A stretch of 64,000 nucleotides of DNA from Actinomarina sp002308095 (GTDB taxonomy: Bacteria > Actinomycetota > Acidimicrobiia > Actinomarinales > Actinomarinaceae), in the NCBI GenBank assembly GCA_045563135.1, contig JBJKUL010000001.1:930001-994000 (forward strand), given 5' to 3'. Numbering within the stretch: position 1 is the first letter of the stretch; each line of letters opens with the position of its first letter. Made by a program: the position numbers and the translations under genes. Below the pieces are notes generated by a model. The model was not told the DNA's origin, did no database searches, and was given only the letters and a program-made list of their open reading frames with translations. Shown piece after piece: positions 25,308 to 34,151 of the stretch.

Positions 25308-26402
25308 TTGAAGTCAACAATAACTGGTTGGGGTAAGTGCGTCCCTGATAACGTAGTAACTAATGATGATATGGCTACATTTATAGATACCTCTGATGAA
25401 TGGATACAGCAAAGAACAGGTATCAAAGAACGAAGATTTTCACATGTAAACAACTCTGATATGGCAACTGTTGCGGGACTTAGAGCAATCGCAACTGCTG
25501 GTCTACAACCAGAAGATATAGATGTTGTGATATTAGCTACTTGTACACCAGACAGTATTGTTCCATCTGCAGCTGCACATGTTCAGAAAAAGATGGGTTG
25601 TGTGAATGCTATTGTTTATGACGTAAATGCTGCTTGTGCCGGTTTTCTTTATGCAATGCAACAGGCTAAAGCTTTTATAGAAAGTGGTATTTACAAGAAT
25701 GCCGTAGTCATTGGATCAGAGCATATCACATGGTTGCTTGACTGGTCTGATAGAAATACAGCCGTACTTTTTGGAGATGGTGCTGGTGCCATGGTTGTGC
25801 AACCAAGTAATGACGAATCAGAAGGTGAGATTTATTCATTTAAAAATGGTCTAAGTTCTGATAAGTTAGCAATCTTAGAAGTTCCTAACTTTGGCTCAGC
25901 AATGAATAGATTTACTCCATATGCTGCAGCAGAAACGACTTGGACTTTTGATGGTCAAGAAATTTTTAAGAATGGTATTAGAGCTATGGGTAATGCATCT
26001 GAAGAAGCAATTGAGGCATCTGGTTTAACAAAAGAAGATATTGATTTGCTTATTCCTCACCAAGCAAATTTACGAATAGTTGAGGGGTTAGAGAGAAATC
26101 TAAAATTACCAAATGCCAAAACTTTAAAATATGTTCATAAATATGGGAATACTTCTGCAGCTTCAATTCCTACAGCATTTGTTGATGGCATAGAAGATGG
26201 TTCCATCAAAGGTGGCGAAACTATGATAATTACTGCTGTTGGGGCTGGGCTTGCATGGGGAGCAGCTGCAATAAAATTAGGGCAGCGTGTAACGCCCCTA
26301 GGAGAAACTGATGCTGCTTTACCAGAATTCGATGGAACAGGTATAGATGCTATTCAAGAATCTATCGACTATTTTGTTCACGGGAAAAAAGAAACTCAAT
26401 AA
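25308..26402 (+). CDS. fabH: 3-oxoacyl-ACP synthase III
   Basis: A 364-residue initiating ketosynthase. Seen: TDEWIQQRTGI-type segment, the catalytic Cys in NAACAGFLYAM near residue 112, PHQANLRIVEGL with His, and GNTSAASIPTAF with Asn. TTG at 25308 is chosen because GGGAG lies about 5 nt upstream and the protein then begins MKSTITGWG like other FabH; an in-frame TTG at 25296 is an alternative. It condenses an acyl-CoA primer with malonyl-ACP. The C-terminal 30 residues are a short extension. It overlaps fabG by one base. Confidence 0.93.
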   Translation: MKSTITGWGKCVPDNVVTNDDMATFIDTSDEWIQQRTGIKERRFSHVNNSDMATVAGLRAIATAGLQPEDIDVVILATCTPDSIVPSAAAHVQKKMGCVNAIVYDVNAACAGFLYAMQQAKAFIESGIYKNAVVIGSEHITWLLDWSDRNTAVLFGDGAGAMVVQPSNDESEGEIYSFKNGLSSDKLAILEVPNFGSAMNRFTPYAAAETTWTFDGQEIFKNGIRAMGNASEEAIEASGLTKEDIDLLIPHQANLRIVEGLERNLKLPNAKTLKYVHKYGNTSAASIPTAFVDGIEDGSIKGGETMIITAVGAGLAWGAAAIKLGQRVTPLGETDAALPEFDGTGIDAIQESIDYFVHGKKETQ

Positions 26403-27130
26403 TGAGAACAGTTTTAGTTACAGGTGGTTCAAGAGGAATTGGCAAAGCTATTGCTGAAAAACTTGGGCAAACATGTAATGTTGCAGTTGGATACTCTTCC
26501 TCTAAAGAAAAAGCTGATGAAGTTGTGACATTAATTAAAGAAGCTGGTGGAAAAGCTATCGCCGTGAGCATTGATGTTACAAGCCAAGAGTCAGTCGAAC
26601 AATGTTTTGAGTCGGTTGAAAATGAATTCTCATCTATAGATATTTTGATTAATAATGCCGGAATAACAAAAGATAATATTTTCCCAAGATTGAAACAAGA
26701 AGACTGGGATGATGTTGTCGATACAAATTTAACCGGGTCTTTTCGCACCTCTAAAAGAGCAGTAAAAAATATGATGAAAAATAAATGGGGAAGAATTATT
26801 TTCATCTCCTCTGTAGCGGGAATAAGTGGAAATACCGGGCAGGCAAATTATGCAGCATCTAAAGCTGGATTGATAGGATTAGCAAAAACAATAAGCAAAG
26901 AGCTCGGCTCGAGAAACATAACTTCTAATGTCATCGCCCCTGGATATATTGATACAGATATGACTTCATTTTTAAATGATGAGCAAAAAGAGGATATTAT
27001 AGGACAACTTTCAATAAAGAGAGTTGGTAAACCAGAAGATATATCAAACATAGTATCTTTTTTGTGTTCAGATGAGTCAGAATATATAACAGGACAAGTT
27101 TTTCCAGTTGATGGAGGACTTACTACTTAA
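26402..27130 (+). CDS. fabG: 3-oxoacyl-ACP reductase
   Basis: A 242-residue short-chain dehydrogenase reducing 3-ketoacyl-ACP with NADPH. Seen: VTGGSRGIGKAIAEKL cofactor motif, NNAGITKDN, the catalytic Ser in FISSVAGISGN, YAASKAG with Tyr and Lys, and a C-terminal GQVFPVDGG. Placement between fabH and acpP supports a fatty-acid role rather than a general SDR. Starts at the overlapping TAATG after fabH. Confidence 0.94.
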   Translation: MRTVLVTGGSRGIGKAIAEKLGQTCNVAVGYSSSKEKADEVVTLIKEAGGKAIAVSIDVTSQESVEQCFESVENEFSSIDILINNAGITKDNIFPRLKQEDWDDVVDTNLTGSFRTSKRAVKNMMKNKWGRIIFISSVAGISGNTGQANYAASKAGLIGLAKTISKELGSRNITSNVIAPGYIDTDMTSFLNDEQKEDIIGQLSIKRVGKPEDISNIVSFLCSDESEYITGQVFPVDGGLTT

Positions 27131-27146
27131 GTTAAGGGGGATTGTT

Positions 27147-27386
27147 GTGGAAGTAAATGAAGTTTTTGAAAAAGTAAAAAAACTATTTGTCGATGAACTT
27201 GGTATTGAGGCAGATAAAGTCACTATGGAGGCAAAACTTGAAGAGGATCTAGATATTGACTCTTTAGGAATTGTAGAAGTTGTTATGGCATTTGAAGATG
27301 AATTTGAAATAGAAATCGATGATGAAGAACTTACAGATGTTGGAACAGTTGGCCAGGCCGTAAACCTACTGCATTCTAAGTTATAA
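27147..27386 (+). CDS. acpP: Acyl carrier protein
   Basis: A 79-residue acidic carrier protein holding growing acyl chains on phosphopantetheine. Seen: the DIDSLGIVEV block with the modified Ser near residue 38 and the usual four-helix pattern (EVFEKVKKLFVDELG, MAFEDEFEIEIDDEEL). The GTG at 27147 is chosen because AAGGGGG lies six bases before it and it gives the usual ACP length; an ATG at 27108 would add 13 atypical residues overlapping fabG. Confidence 0.93.
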   Translation: MEVNEVFEKVKKLFVDELGIEADKVTMEAKLEEDLDIDSLGIVEVVMAFEDEFEIEIDDEELTDVGTVGQAVNLLHSKL

Positions 27387-27392
27387 AAAATC

Positions 27393-28631
27393 ATGTCTAA
27401 AAGACGTGTTGTTATCACTGGCCTTGGAACTATTAATCCTTTAGGCAATAATGTCACCGATACATGGGATAAGTTAATCAAGGGTGAATCTGGTATTGAT
27501 ACAATAACTTCTTTTGAGACAAATGAACTTCCTGTTTCTTTTGCTGGCGAAGTTAAAAATTTTGACGCAAATGAGTACATGGGTAAACAACATGCACGTA
27601 AATTAGACAGGTCTTCTCATCTTTCAATATTTGCTACTGAAGAAGCATTAAAAGATGCAAACTTAAACCCTGAAGAACGATTAGGACCCAATGTTGGAAT
27701 TGTATTTGGTACAGGTATAGGAGGAATTGGAGCTACAGAACAAGCTGTTAGGACCTACGATGAAAGAGGTGCTTCAAGAATTAATCCATTAGCAATTACA
27801 CAATTAATGCCTAACTCAAGTACCGGTCAAGTAGCAATTAAGTATGGGATTGAAGGGCCTTCTCTAACTATTACTACCGCGTGCGCAGCCTCTGCTAATG
27901 CAGTTGGTGAAGCAAAGAATATGATTCAAAATGGAGTTGTGGACATGGTTGTGACTGGAGGAACAGAATCTGGAACAACCCCTATGACTATTGGAGCGTT
28001 TGCCCAAATTAGAGCTCTTTCTACTAATAATGAAAATCCCAAAGAAGCTTGCAAACCATTTGATAAAAATAGAGATGGTTTTGTTATGGGAGAAGGCTCG
28101 ACAGTTCTAGTAATGGAAAGCGAAGAATCAGCACTTAAAAGAGGTGCGGAGATATATGGATATGTTGCTGGCTATGGAGCAACTACCGATGCATATCACA
28201 TTACTGCCCCCGCAGAAGGTGGAAAAGGCGCAGTAGTTGCAATGCAAAAAGCCATTGAAGATGCTGAATTATCAATAAATGATATTGACTACATAAATGC
28301 GCATGGAACCTCAACGCCCGCAAATGATAAGAATGAAACAGCTGCAATTAAAACTGTGTTTGGAGATAAAGCTTATGATTTAGACATCTCGTCTACTAAA
28401 TCAATGACAGGTCATTTATTGGGTGGTGGCGGAGCCTTTGAATCTATGGTTTCAGTGCTCGCTCTTCAAAAGAGTATTATTCCTCCAACAATAAATCTAA
28501 ACAATCCTGATGAAGAATGTGATCTAAACTATACACCTAATGATGCTGTTCAAAAAGAAATGAATATAGCTATGTCGAATTCATTCGGTTTTGGAGGTCA
28601 TAATGGAGTATTAGTTTTTAAAAAATCTTAA
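27393..28631 (+). CDS. fabF: 3-oxoacyl-ACP synthase II
   Basis: A 412-residue elongating ketosynthase. Seen: VVITGLGTINPLGN at the start, the active-site Cys in TTACAASANAVGEAK near residue 165, NAHGTSTPANDKNE with His and KSMTGHLLGGGGAFESM with the second His. It condenses acyl-ACP with malonyl-ACP. It starts 6 bp after acpP and is the last plus-strand gene of the lipid operon, converging on fabI. Confidence 0.95.
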   Translation: MSKRRVVITGLGTINPLGNNVTDTWDKLIKGESGIDTITSFETNELPVSFAGEVKNFDANEYMGKQHARKLDRSSHLSIFATEEALKDANLNPEERLGPNVGIVFGTGIGGIGATEQAVRTYDERGASRINPLAITQLMPNSSTGQVAIKYGIEGPSLTITTACAASANAVGEAKNMIQNGVVDMVVTGGTESGTTPMTIGAFAQIRALSTNNENPKEACKPFDKNRDGFVMGEGSTVLVMESEESALKRGAEIYGYVAGYGATTDAYHITAPAEGGKGAVVAMQKAIEDAELSINDIDYINAHGTSTPANDKNETAAIKTVFGDKAYDLDISSTKSMTGHLLGGGGAFESMVSVLALQKSIIPPTINLNNPDEECDLNYTPNDAVQKEMNIAMSNSFGFGGHNGVLVFKKS

Positions 28632-28638
28632 AAATTAA

Positions 28639-29415
28639 TTAGGGTAACATCGTTCCGCCAACAGAGTGTGCTCCCCCGTCAGCATGGATAATTTCTCCTG
28701 ATACAGCCTCAGAGTATTCAGATAATAAAAAGTTAACCACTTTAGCAACTGGGATTGCATCTTTTGAATCCCATCCAAGTGGAGCCTTTTGGTCCCACTC
28801 GTCATTCATTTCACCAAAACCGGGTATATTTTTAGCAGCAGTTGTTGCCAAAGGTCCAGCAGAAACAGCATTTACTCTTACCCCGTCTTCTCCCATGTAG
28901 TAGGCGAGATATCGCACGACAGATTGTAGTCCAGATTTTGCAACACCTTGCCAGTCGTATCCTGGCCAAGATTGTGAATTATCAAAATCTAAAGCAACAA
29001 TAGAAGCTGGATTGTTTAACAAAGACTTAAATCCTTGAGATAAGGTCTTTAGTGAAAAAGCTGAAACTTCAAATGATGTTGAAGCATCTTCAATACTAGT
29101 GTTCATAAAATTTCCACCCATTGCCTCAGTTGGCGAGAATGCTATGGCATGTAATATACCGTCTAGATTTCCAAAGTCTTCTTTGATGCTATTTGCAGCA
29201 CTTACTACCTGTTCTTCGTTCTGAATATCCATTTCGTAAACTTGAATATCCCCAGGTAATCTTTTGACGATTCTCTCAGTAATTCGGAGACCTTTTCCAA
29301 AACCAGTAGCAACAACTTGAGCTCCATTTTCTATTGCAACCTGAGCAGTTGCATAAGCAATACTTTTATCAGTTAGTATTCCAGTTATTAATATCTTTTT
29401 GTCTTTTAATATCAT
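28639..29415 (-). CDS. fabI: Enoyl-ACP reductase, InhA-like
   Basis: A 258-residue NADH-dependent enoyl reductase. It resembles mycobacterial InhA: ILITGILTDKSIAYATAQVA at the start, MDIQNEEQVV, the active-site YDWQGVAKSGLQS with Tyr and Lys near residues 154-160, and WDQKAPLGWDSKDAIPVAK near the C-terminus. It completes the elongation cycle after dehydration. It is on the opposite strand from fabF with only 7 bp between stops, so it is separately transcribed. Confidence 0.92.
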   Translation of the reverse strand: MILKDKKILITGILTDKSIAYATAQVAIENGAQVVATGFGKGLRITERIVKRLPGDIQVYEMDIQNEEQVVSAANSIKEDFGNLDGILHAIAFSPTEAMGGNFMNTSIEDASTSFEVSAFSLKTLSQGFKSLLNNPASIVALDFDNSQSWPGYDWQGVAKSGLQSVVRYLAYYMGEDGVRVNAVSAGPLATTAAKNIPGFGEMNDEWDQKAPLGWDSKDAIPVAKVVNFLLSEYSEAVSGEIIHADGGAHSVGGTMLP

Positions 29416-29473
29416 ATTTTTATCCTACTAACTAAGACTCTAAAAGTTAGGTGTATGTATCAAAGAAATTTGA

Positions 29474-32122
29474 TTATTTGTTAATTTCTGCCTGGGCTGC
29501 TGCTAGTCGAGCTGTTGGAATCCTGTATGGTGAACAGGAAATGTAATCAATATCTAAAGTATTTAAGAAGAATATAGAATTAGCTTCTCCCGCATGTTCT
29601 CCACAGACTCCAATTTTTAGATCTTTATTAGCCTTCTTACCATCCGAGGAAGACATCTCCACTAATTTACCAACAGTATCAACATCAATAGATACAAAAG
29701 GGTCTATATTGAAAATATCTTTTTCTACATACTCATTTAAAAACCTTGAAGCATCGTCTCTTGAGAGCCCTAAGGTTGTCTGGGTTAAATCATTAGTTCC
29801 AAAGGAGAAAAAGTCAGCATGTTCAGAAATAGAATTCGAATTTAAAGCTGCGCTTGGTAGCTCAATCATAGTTCCGATTGTATACATAAAATCGTAATCA
29901 AGTTTTTTCTCAAGTTTTTTAATCTTCTTCAAGAGTATCTTTTTCATTTGACCCAATTCTTCAGCGTTCATAACAAGAGGGATCATTATCTCCGGCGTTA
30001 TAGTCATTCCTTGGTCTTTGGAAAGATTATGCGCTGCCCGAAGTATTGCTTCTACTTGCATTTCATATATCTCTGGATAACTTAAGCCCAGACGTACACC
30101 TCTATGACCGAGCATTGGGTTACTTTCAGAAAGTTTAAGTAGCATCTCTCGTACATATCCTGGAGAAACACCAATAGCATTAGCTAAATCTGACATTTCG
30201 ATATCACTTTTTGGAAGAAACTCATGCATTGGAGGATCTAATAATCTGACTGTTATTGGTTTTTCGCCCAAGAGTTGAAATAAAGCCTCAAAATCAGCAA
30301 TCTGATATTTAATTAATTTTCTTAGAGCTCTCTTTCTTCCCTGTGTTGTATCTGACATAATCATTTCACGCATAGGAGTTATTCTCTCCCCTTCGAAAAA
30401 CATATGTTCAGTTCTACATAAGCCAATACCTTCTGCCCCAAACTCTAATGCTTTAGCTGTATCCAATGCTGTTTCTGCATTTGCTCTTACAGCAAGTCTC
30501 TTTATGTCATTAGACCAATTCATGAGGGTGTTAAATTCTACTGTCTGTTTTGGTGGTTCAGATTTTAGCTCACCGATGTAGACCTCGCCTAAGCTGCCAT
30601 CCATTGAGATGATATCTCCCTCATGGAGCGTCTCGCTTCCGTTACCGATGGTTTTTTCAATGAAATCTATAGTTAGGCTTTCTGCGCCGACAACACATGG
30701 TTTACCCATCCCTCTCGCTACCACTGCCGCGTGGCTTGTCATTCCACCCTTTGTTGTAAGAATACCTACTGAAGAATGCATCCCATGAATATCTTCTGGG
30801 CTTGTTTCGTCTCGTACAAGGATTACATCCCTTCCTTTATTAGCTTCTTCCTCAGCCTTATCTGCATCAAAAACAATCTCACCCACCGCAGCTCCTGGGG
30901 AAGCATTTAATGCTTTCACATATAATTTTTTATCTTGTGCTTCAACGAACTGAGGATGTAATAAGTTCGTGATATTATTCGCATCTACCATTGTTATAGC
31001 TTCTTCTTTAGTGATAATTCCTTCTTGTTCCATATCAATTGCAATTTTGACACTTGCTTGAGCAGTTCTTTTTGCTTTACGAGTCTGAAGTAGATAAATT
31101 TTTTCATTCTCAATAGTGAACTCTATGTCTTGAACTTCTTTAAAGTGGTCTTCTAGTTTTTTGGCAATTTCTAAAATATCATCATATGATTTTGGAAATT
31201 TCTCTTGAAGGGATTGCCCGTTATCACCATCACTACTTTTTATAGGTAGCGGTGTTCTTATTCCTGCTACAACATCTTCTCCTTGAGCATTCATTAAGTA
31301 CTCTCCGTAGAGCTCTTTTGATCCATCTGATGGGTTTCGTGTAAAAGCTACACCCGTACCGGATAGATCATTAAGATTTCCAAAAACCATGGTTTGTACT
31401 GTTGCACCAGTTCCCCATGAGTCTGGAATATTGTTTATCTTTCGATATGTCACTGCTCTTGTATTTAGCCAACTATTAAATACGGCTTCTATCGCACCCA
31501 TAAGTTGTTGATGTGGATCTTGAGGAAATGGAGCATTTGAAAATCGTTCTACCGTATTTTTATATGCGTCAATAATCCAGTTAAGTTGGTCGACACTAAA
31601 ATCAGCATCAGAAACGACATTGTCCATTCTTTTTTTATTAGCAATGACTGCTTCAAATCTTTCATGCTCCAATCCAAGGACAACATTGGAATACATTTGG
31701 ATTAATCTTCTATAGGAATCTAGAGCAAATCTCTCGTCATCAAAATCTATAGCTAGCTGTTGAACATTATCATCATTTAATCCAATATTTAAAATTGAAT
31801 CCATCATTCCTGGCATAGATATTTTTCCCCCAGAACGGACAGATAGCAATAGAGGGCTTCCCTGTCCTCCAAAATTCTTACCTGATAAATTCTCTAGTTT
31901 CGAAATGGATTCTTTCACATCCTCTACCAAGCCTTCAGGAAGCTGTTTGTTTTTAATAAAAGAGTTACATGCTTCAGTGGTAATTGTAAAACCTGGTGGA
32001 ACCTGAATACCCATCTTGCTCATCTCGGCAAGGTTGGCCCCTTTGCCTCCAAGTAGATCAACCAATGAGGAGTCTCCGTCAGTTTTATCTGGGGAAAATT
32101 CGAAAATGAGGTTGCTATTCAT
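29474..32122 (-). CDS. ppdK: Pyruvate, phosphate dikinase
   Basis: An 882-residue enzyme interconverting pyruvate, ATP and phosphate with PEP, AMP and pyrophosphate. Seen: LLGGKGANLAEMSKMGIQVP at the nucleotide end, the phospho-His loop KGGMTSHAAVVARGMGKPCV near residue 455, GLCRTEHMFFE and the C-terminal PEP site FGTNDLTQTTLGLSRDDA with SICGEHAG-type GVCGEHAGEA. The ATG at 32122 is chosen since upstream in-frame residues are not PPDK-like and overlap the divergent neighbour. Likely gluconeogenic. Confidence 0.95.
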   Translation of the reverse strand: MNSNLIFEFSPDKTDGDSSLVDLLGGKGANLAEMSKMGIQVPPGFTITTEACNSFIKNKQLPEGLVEDVKESISKLENLSGKNFGGQGSPLLLSVRSGGKISMPGMMDSILNIGLNDDNVQQLAIDFDDERFALDSYRRLIQMYSNVVLGLEHERFEAVIANKKRMDNVVSDADFSVDQLNWIIDAYKNTVERFSNAPFPQDPHQQLMGAIEAVFNSWLNTRAVTYRKINNIPDSWGTGATVQTMVFGNLNDLSGTGVAFTRNPSDGSKELYGEYLMNAQGEDVVAGIRTPLPIKSSDGDNGQSLQEKFPKSYDDILEIAKKLEDHFKEVQDIEFTIENEKIYLLQTRKAKRTAQASVKIAIDMEQEGIITKEEAITMVDANNITNLLHPQFVEAQDKKLYVKALNASPGAAVGEIVFDADKAEEEANKGRDVILVRDETSPEDIHGMHSSVGILTTKGGMTSHAAVVARGMGKPCVVGAESLTIDFIEKTIGNGSETLHEGDIISMDGSLGEVYIGELKSEPPKQTVEFNTLMNWSNDIKRLAVRANAETALDTAKALEFGAEGIGLCRTEHMFFEGERITPMREMIMSDTTQGRKRALRKLIKYQIADFEALFQLLGEKPITVRLLDPPMHEFLPKSDIEMSDLANAIGVSPGYVREMLLKLSESNPMLGHRGVRLGLSYPEIYEMQVEAILRAAHNLSKDQGMTITPEIMIPLVMNAEELGQMKKILLKKIKKLEKKLDYDFMYTIGTMIELPSAALNSNSISEHADFFSFGTNDLTQTTLGLSRDDASRFLNEYVEKDIFNIDPFVSIDVDTVGKLVEMSSSDGKKANKDLKIGVCGEHAGEANSIFFLNTLDIDYISCSPYRIPTARLAAAQAEINK

Positions 32123-32147
32123 AATTTTTTGATATTCTAATATATTA

Positions 32148-33191
32148 GTGAGTAAAAACATTTTAGTCGTCGGAACTGGAACAATTGGCGAGCCATTGAT
32201 TGGTCTTCTTGCTGAACATAAACCGGCACTTGGTATTGACAATGTCTACTTCTTTAAACGCACACCTCTAAGTGAAGAGAAAGGTAAAGTTGAGGCCCTG
32301 CAGCGTAAAGGTGCAGAACTGGTCACTAAGAAAGATACTATTGCAGCATTTAAAGAACTCGGTTTTGATGCAGGTAATGTTGAGAATGCTTATGAAGACT
32401 CTCAGGTAATCATTGACTGCACGCCGAGTGGAAATACGAACTGGGATGATGTTTACTCTAAACTCGACCCTACAAAAAGATTTATGGCACAGGGTTCAGA
32501 GCATGGATTTGGTCCCTTTTTTGCTTGGGGTATTAATAATGACGCCTTAACAAGAGATGAAAACAAATATCTCATTGCATCATGTAATACACATAACATG
32601 GCATCAATTGTAAAAACATTTGCCTTGGATGCTGGTCGTGCTCTCACTCAGGGTAAGTTTGTTTGCTTAAGAAGAGCTAATGATGTTTCACAAAATGATT
32701 CCTTTGCTCCATCACCAACAATAACAAAACATGATAATCAGGAATTTGGGACACATCATGCAAGAGATGTATACGAACTCTTTGACCAGGAAGGTACTAA
32801 ATTAGATTTATTCTCTTCAGCAATTAAGTTACCTACACAATACATGCACACCCTCTGGTTTAACCTTTCTTTCGAAGACAATACAGAATTAACTACTGTT
32901 ATGAACGAACTTACAAATAGTGAACACTTAATGTCTACAGAAAAGCTTTCATCTAATAAGGTTTTCTCTTTTGGAAGAGATCACGGATATCACGGCAGAC
33001 TGCTTTCACATGGAATAGTAGCGGTTGACTCACTTCATGTTAAAGACAATCAACTAACCGGGTACTGCTTCACTCCCCAGGATGGGAATGCATTACTTTC
33101 CTCTGTTGCTGCATCCGTTAACTATTTTTATGAAGATACTTGGATTGAGAAGATGAGTGTCTTTAATAAATATATCTTTAAGAATATTTAG
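32148..33191 (+). CDS. Type II (archaeal-type) GAPDH homologue
   Basis: A 347-residue NAD(P)-dependent dehydrogenase resembling archaeal type II glyceraldehyde-3-phosphate dehydrogenase. Seen: VVGTGTIGEPLIGLLAEH as Rossmann motif, IIDCTPSGN, the catalytic-Cys motif ASCNTHNMAS near residue 146 (archaeal SCNTT), and GTHHARDVYELF near residue 203 matching the archaeal HHGPDV block. It starts at GTG and diverges from ppdK by 25 bp, suggesting a joint glycolytic or gluconeogenic role. Exact substrate (GAP or erythrose-4-phosphate) is not certain. Confidence 0.75.
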   Translation: MSKNILVVGTGTIGEPLIGLLAEHKPALGIDNVYFFKRTPLSEEKGKVEALQRKGAELVTKKDTIAAFKELGFDAGNVENAYEDSQVIIDCTPSGNTNWDDVYSKLDPTKRFMAQGSEHGFGPFFAWGINNDALTRDENKYLIASCNTHNMASIVKTFALDAGRALTQGKFVCLRRANDVSQNDSFAPSPTITKHDNQEFGTHHARDVYELFDQEGTKLDLFSSAIKLPTQYMHTLWFNLSFEDNTELTTVMNELTNSEHLMSTEKLSSNKVFSFGRDHGYHGRLLSHGIVAVDSLHVKDNQLTGYCFTPQDGNALLSSVAASVNYFYEDTWIEKMSVFNKYIFKNI

Positions 33192-33249
33192 TCACACAAG
33201 ATACCATTTTAATCGATTTGCAATTCACAAACAACTTAGCCTTGTGCAA

Positions 33250-33440
33250 ATTTGTGTTTTTTTAGGAAATCTTTTTTAATCCTTGATAGCTTGAGAGTAG
33301 CAATAAAGGGGGCCATTGGATTATCAGGAAGAGTGCTATTGATGAACGATAGCACGGTAATAATTATCATATAGAACCAGCCCAAAATCTAGCAAAGACC
33401 AAATATGAAAAAGGGATTTTTGGAGCTGGTTCTATTTTTT
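33250..33440 (+). ncRNA. Possible small RNA in a gene-free gap
   Basis: The 324 bp gap between the GAPDH homologue and the next gene contains no plausible ORF but has ordered hairpins. There is a possible weak terminator (CACAAA/TTTGTG then T-run, 33227-33264), then a perfect 7 bp stem GTGCTAT/ATAGCAC (33333-33355), then an 11 bp stem ending in a T-run (33370-33440). This layout suits a free-standing small RNA with its own terminator. It does not match tmRNA, SRP or RNase P motifs I know. Boundaries are estimates. Confidence 0.3.
33370..33440 (+). terminator. Terminator-like hairpin with T-run
   Basis: ATAGAACCAGC (33370-33380) pairs perfectly with GCTGGTTCTAT (33425-33435), enclosing about 44 nt that themselves include AAAA/TTTT pairing, and six T close the structure at 33435-33440. 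It may end the GAPDH transcript or a small RNA encoded in the gap. The long loop makes it atypical. Confidence 0.5.
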
Positions 33441-33515
33441 AACTTCCTATTCCTAACTCTGAAAAGTTAAAATTTACGAATTAGGATGCTAAGTAGGACT
33501 ACAAAAGAGAGAACA

Positions 33516-34049
33516 ATGAAAAAATTTAATCTATTTTTACAAGATGATAAAACACAGGGGAAAGTTTCTTCGATTTTATTATTCATCGCCTGGGCATATG
33601 AGATACCTGATTTTGAATTTGCTATTTTAGATAAGGTTATGGCATTCATAGGAGCTGTTGCCCTTGCAAATGTAATACTTCTTAGCTATAAGTTAATAGA
33701 ACATAAAGATCTACCAAGCAACTGGCAAAATGGTATTGCTATGATTGCAGCAACGATGTTGATTTCTGGTCTACTGGAAGTAGGTGCACCTGTTGAAGAT
33801 CCAGCATTAAGAGTTTTCTTCTTTTTCTTTTTAATTACTGTAATTACATATACAGCAATTGCTGATGGTGTGATACCTGATGTTTGGAGATACGTTACGA
33901 TAGCTGGTGCAGTTCCCTTACTAATTGCACTTGGAGAAGATGTTTTCGTGGGGACAGATAATTTAGCTATTTTGTGGGTAGGGTACTTAATATTTACAGT
34001 CGGTTTTCCTGCTGGAAACTATGTAGCTTGGAATAACTATAAAGAATAA
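33516..34049 (+). CDS. Hypothetical membrane protein, 177 aa
   Basis: About five hydrophobic helices with short polar loops, including a Phe-rich one (RVFFFFFLITVITYTAIA). The ATG at 33516 has AGAGAGAA just upstream and a natural MKKFNLFLQDDK start; an in-frame ATG at 33486 is less likely. No recognised family. It sits alone between the RNA-like gap and the surface-protein gene. Confidence 0.6.
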   Translation: MKKFNLFLQDDKTQGKVSSILLFIAWAYEIPDFEFAILDKVMAFIGAVALANVILLSYKLIEHKDLPSNWQNGIAMIAATMLISGLLEVGAPVEDPALRVFFFFFLITVITYTAIADGVIPDVWRYVTIAGAVPLLIALGEDVFVGTDNLAILWVGYLIFTVGFPAGNYVAWNNYKE

Positions 34050-34151
34050 CATTTCCAAAACATAAATTAAATAAGAAATAAGGCAACTAGCTGTTGTAAT
34101 TTTTCTCTAATTTAAAGTGTAAAAGATTACACTCCACTTATAATTACTTCT

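Noticed and set aside
32123..32242. Longer 922-residue form of pyruvate phosphate dikinase
   Set aside because: The extra 40 residues overlap the start of the divergent GAPDH-like gene and do not resemble the family; the ATG at 32122 begins right at conserved sequence.
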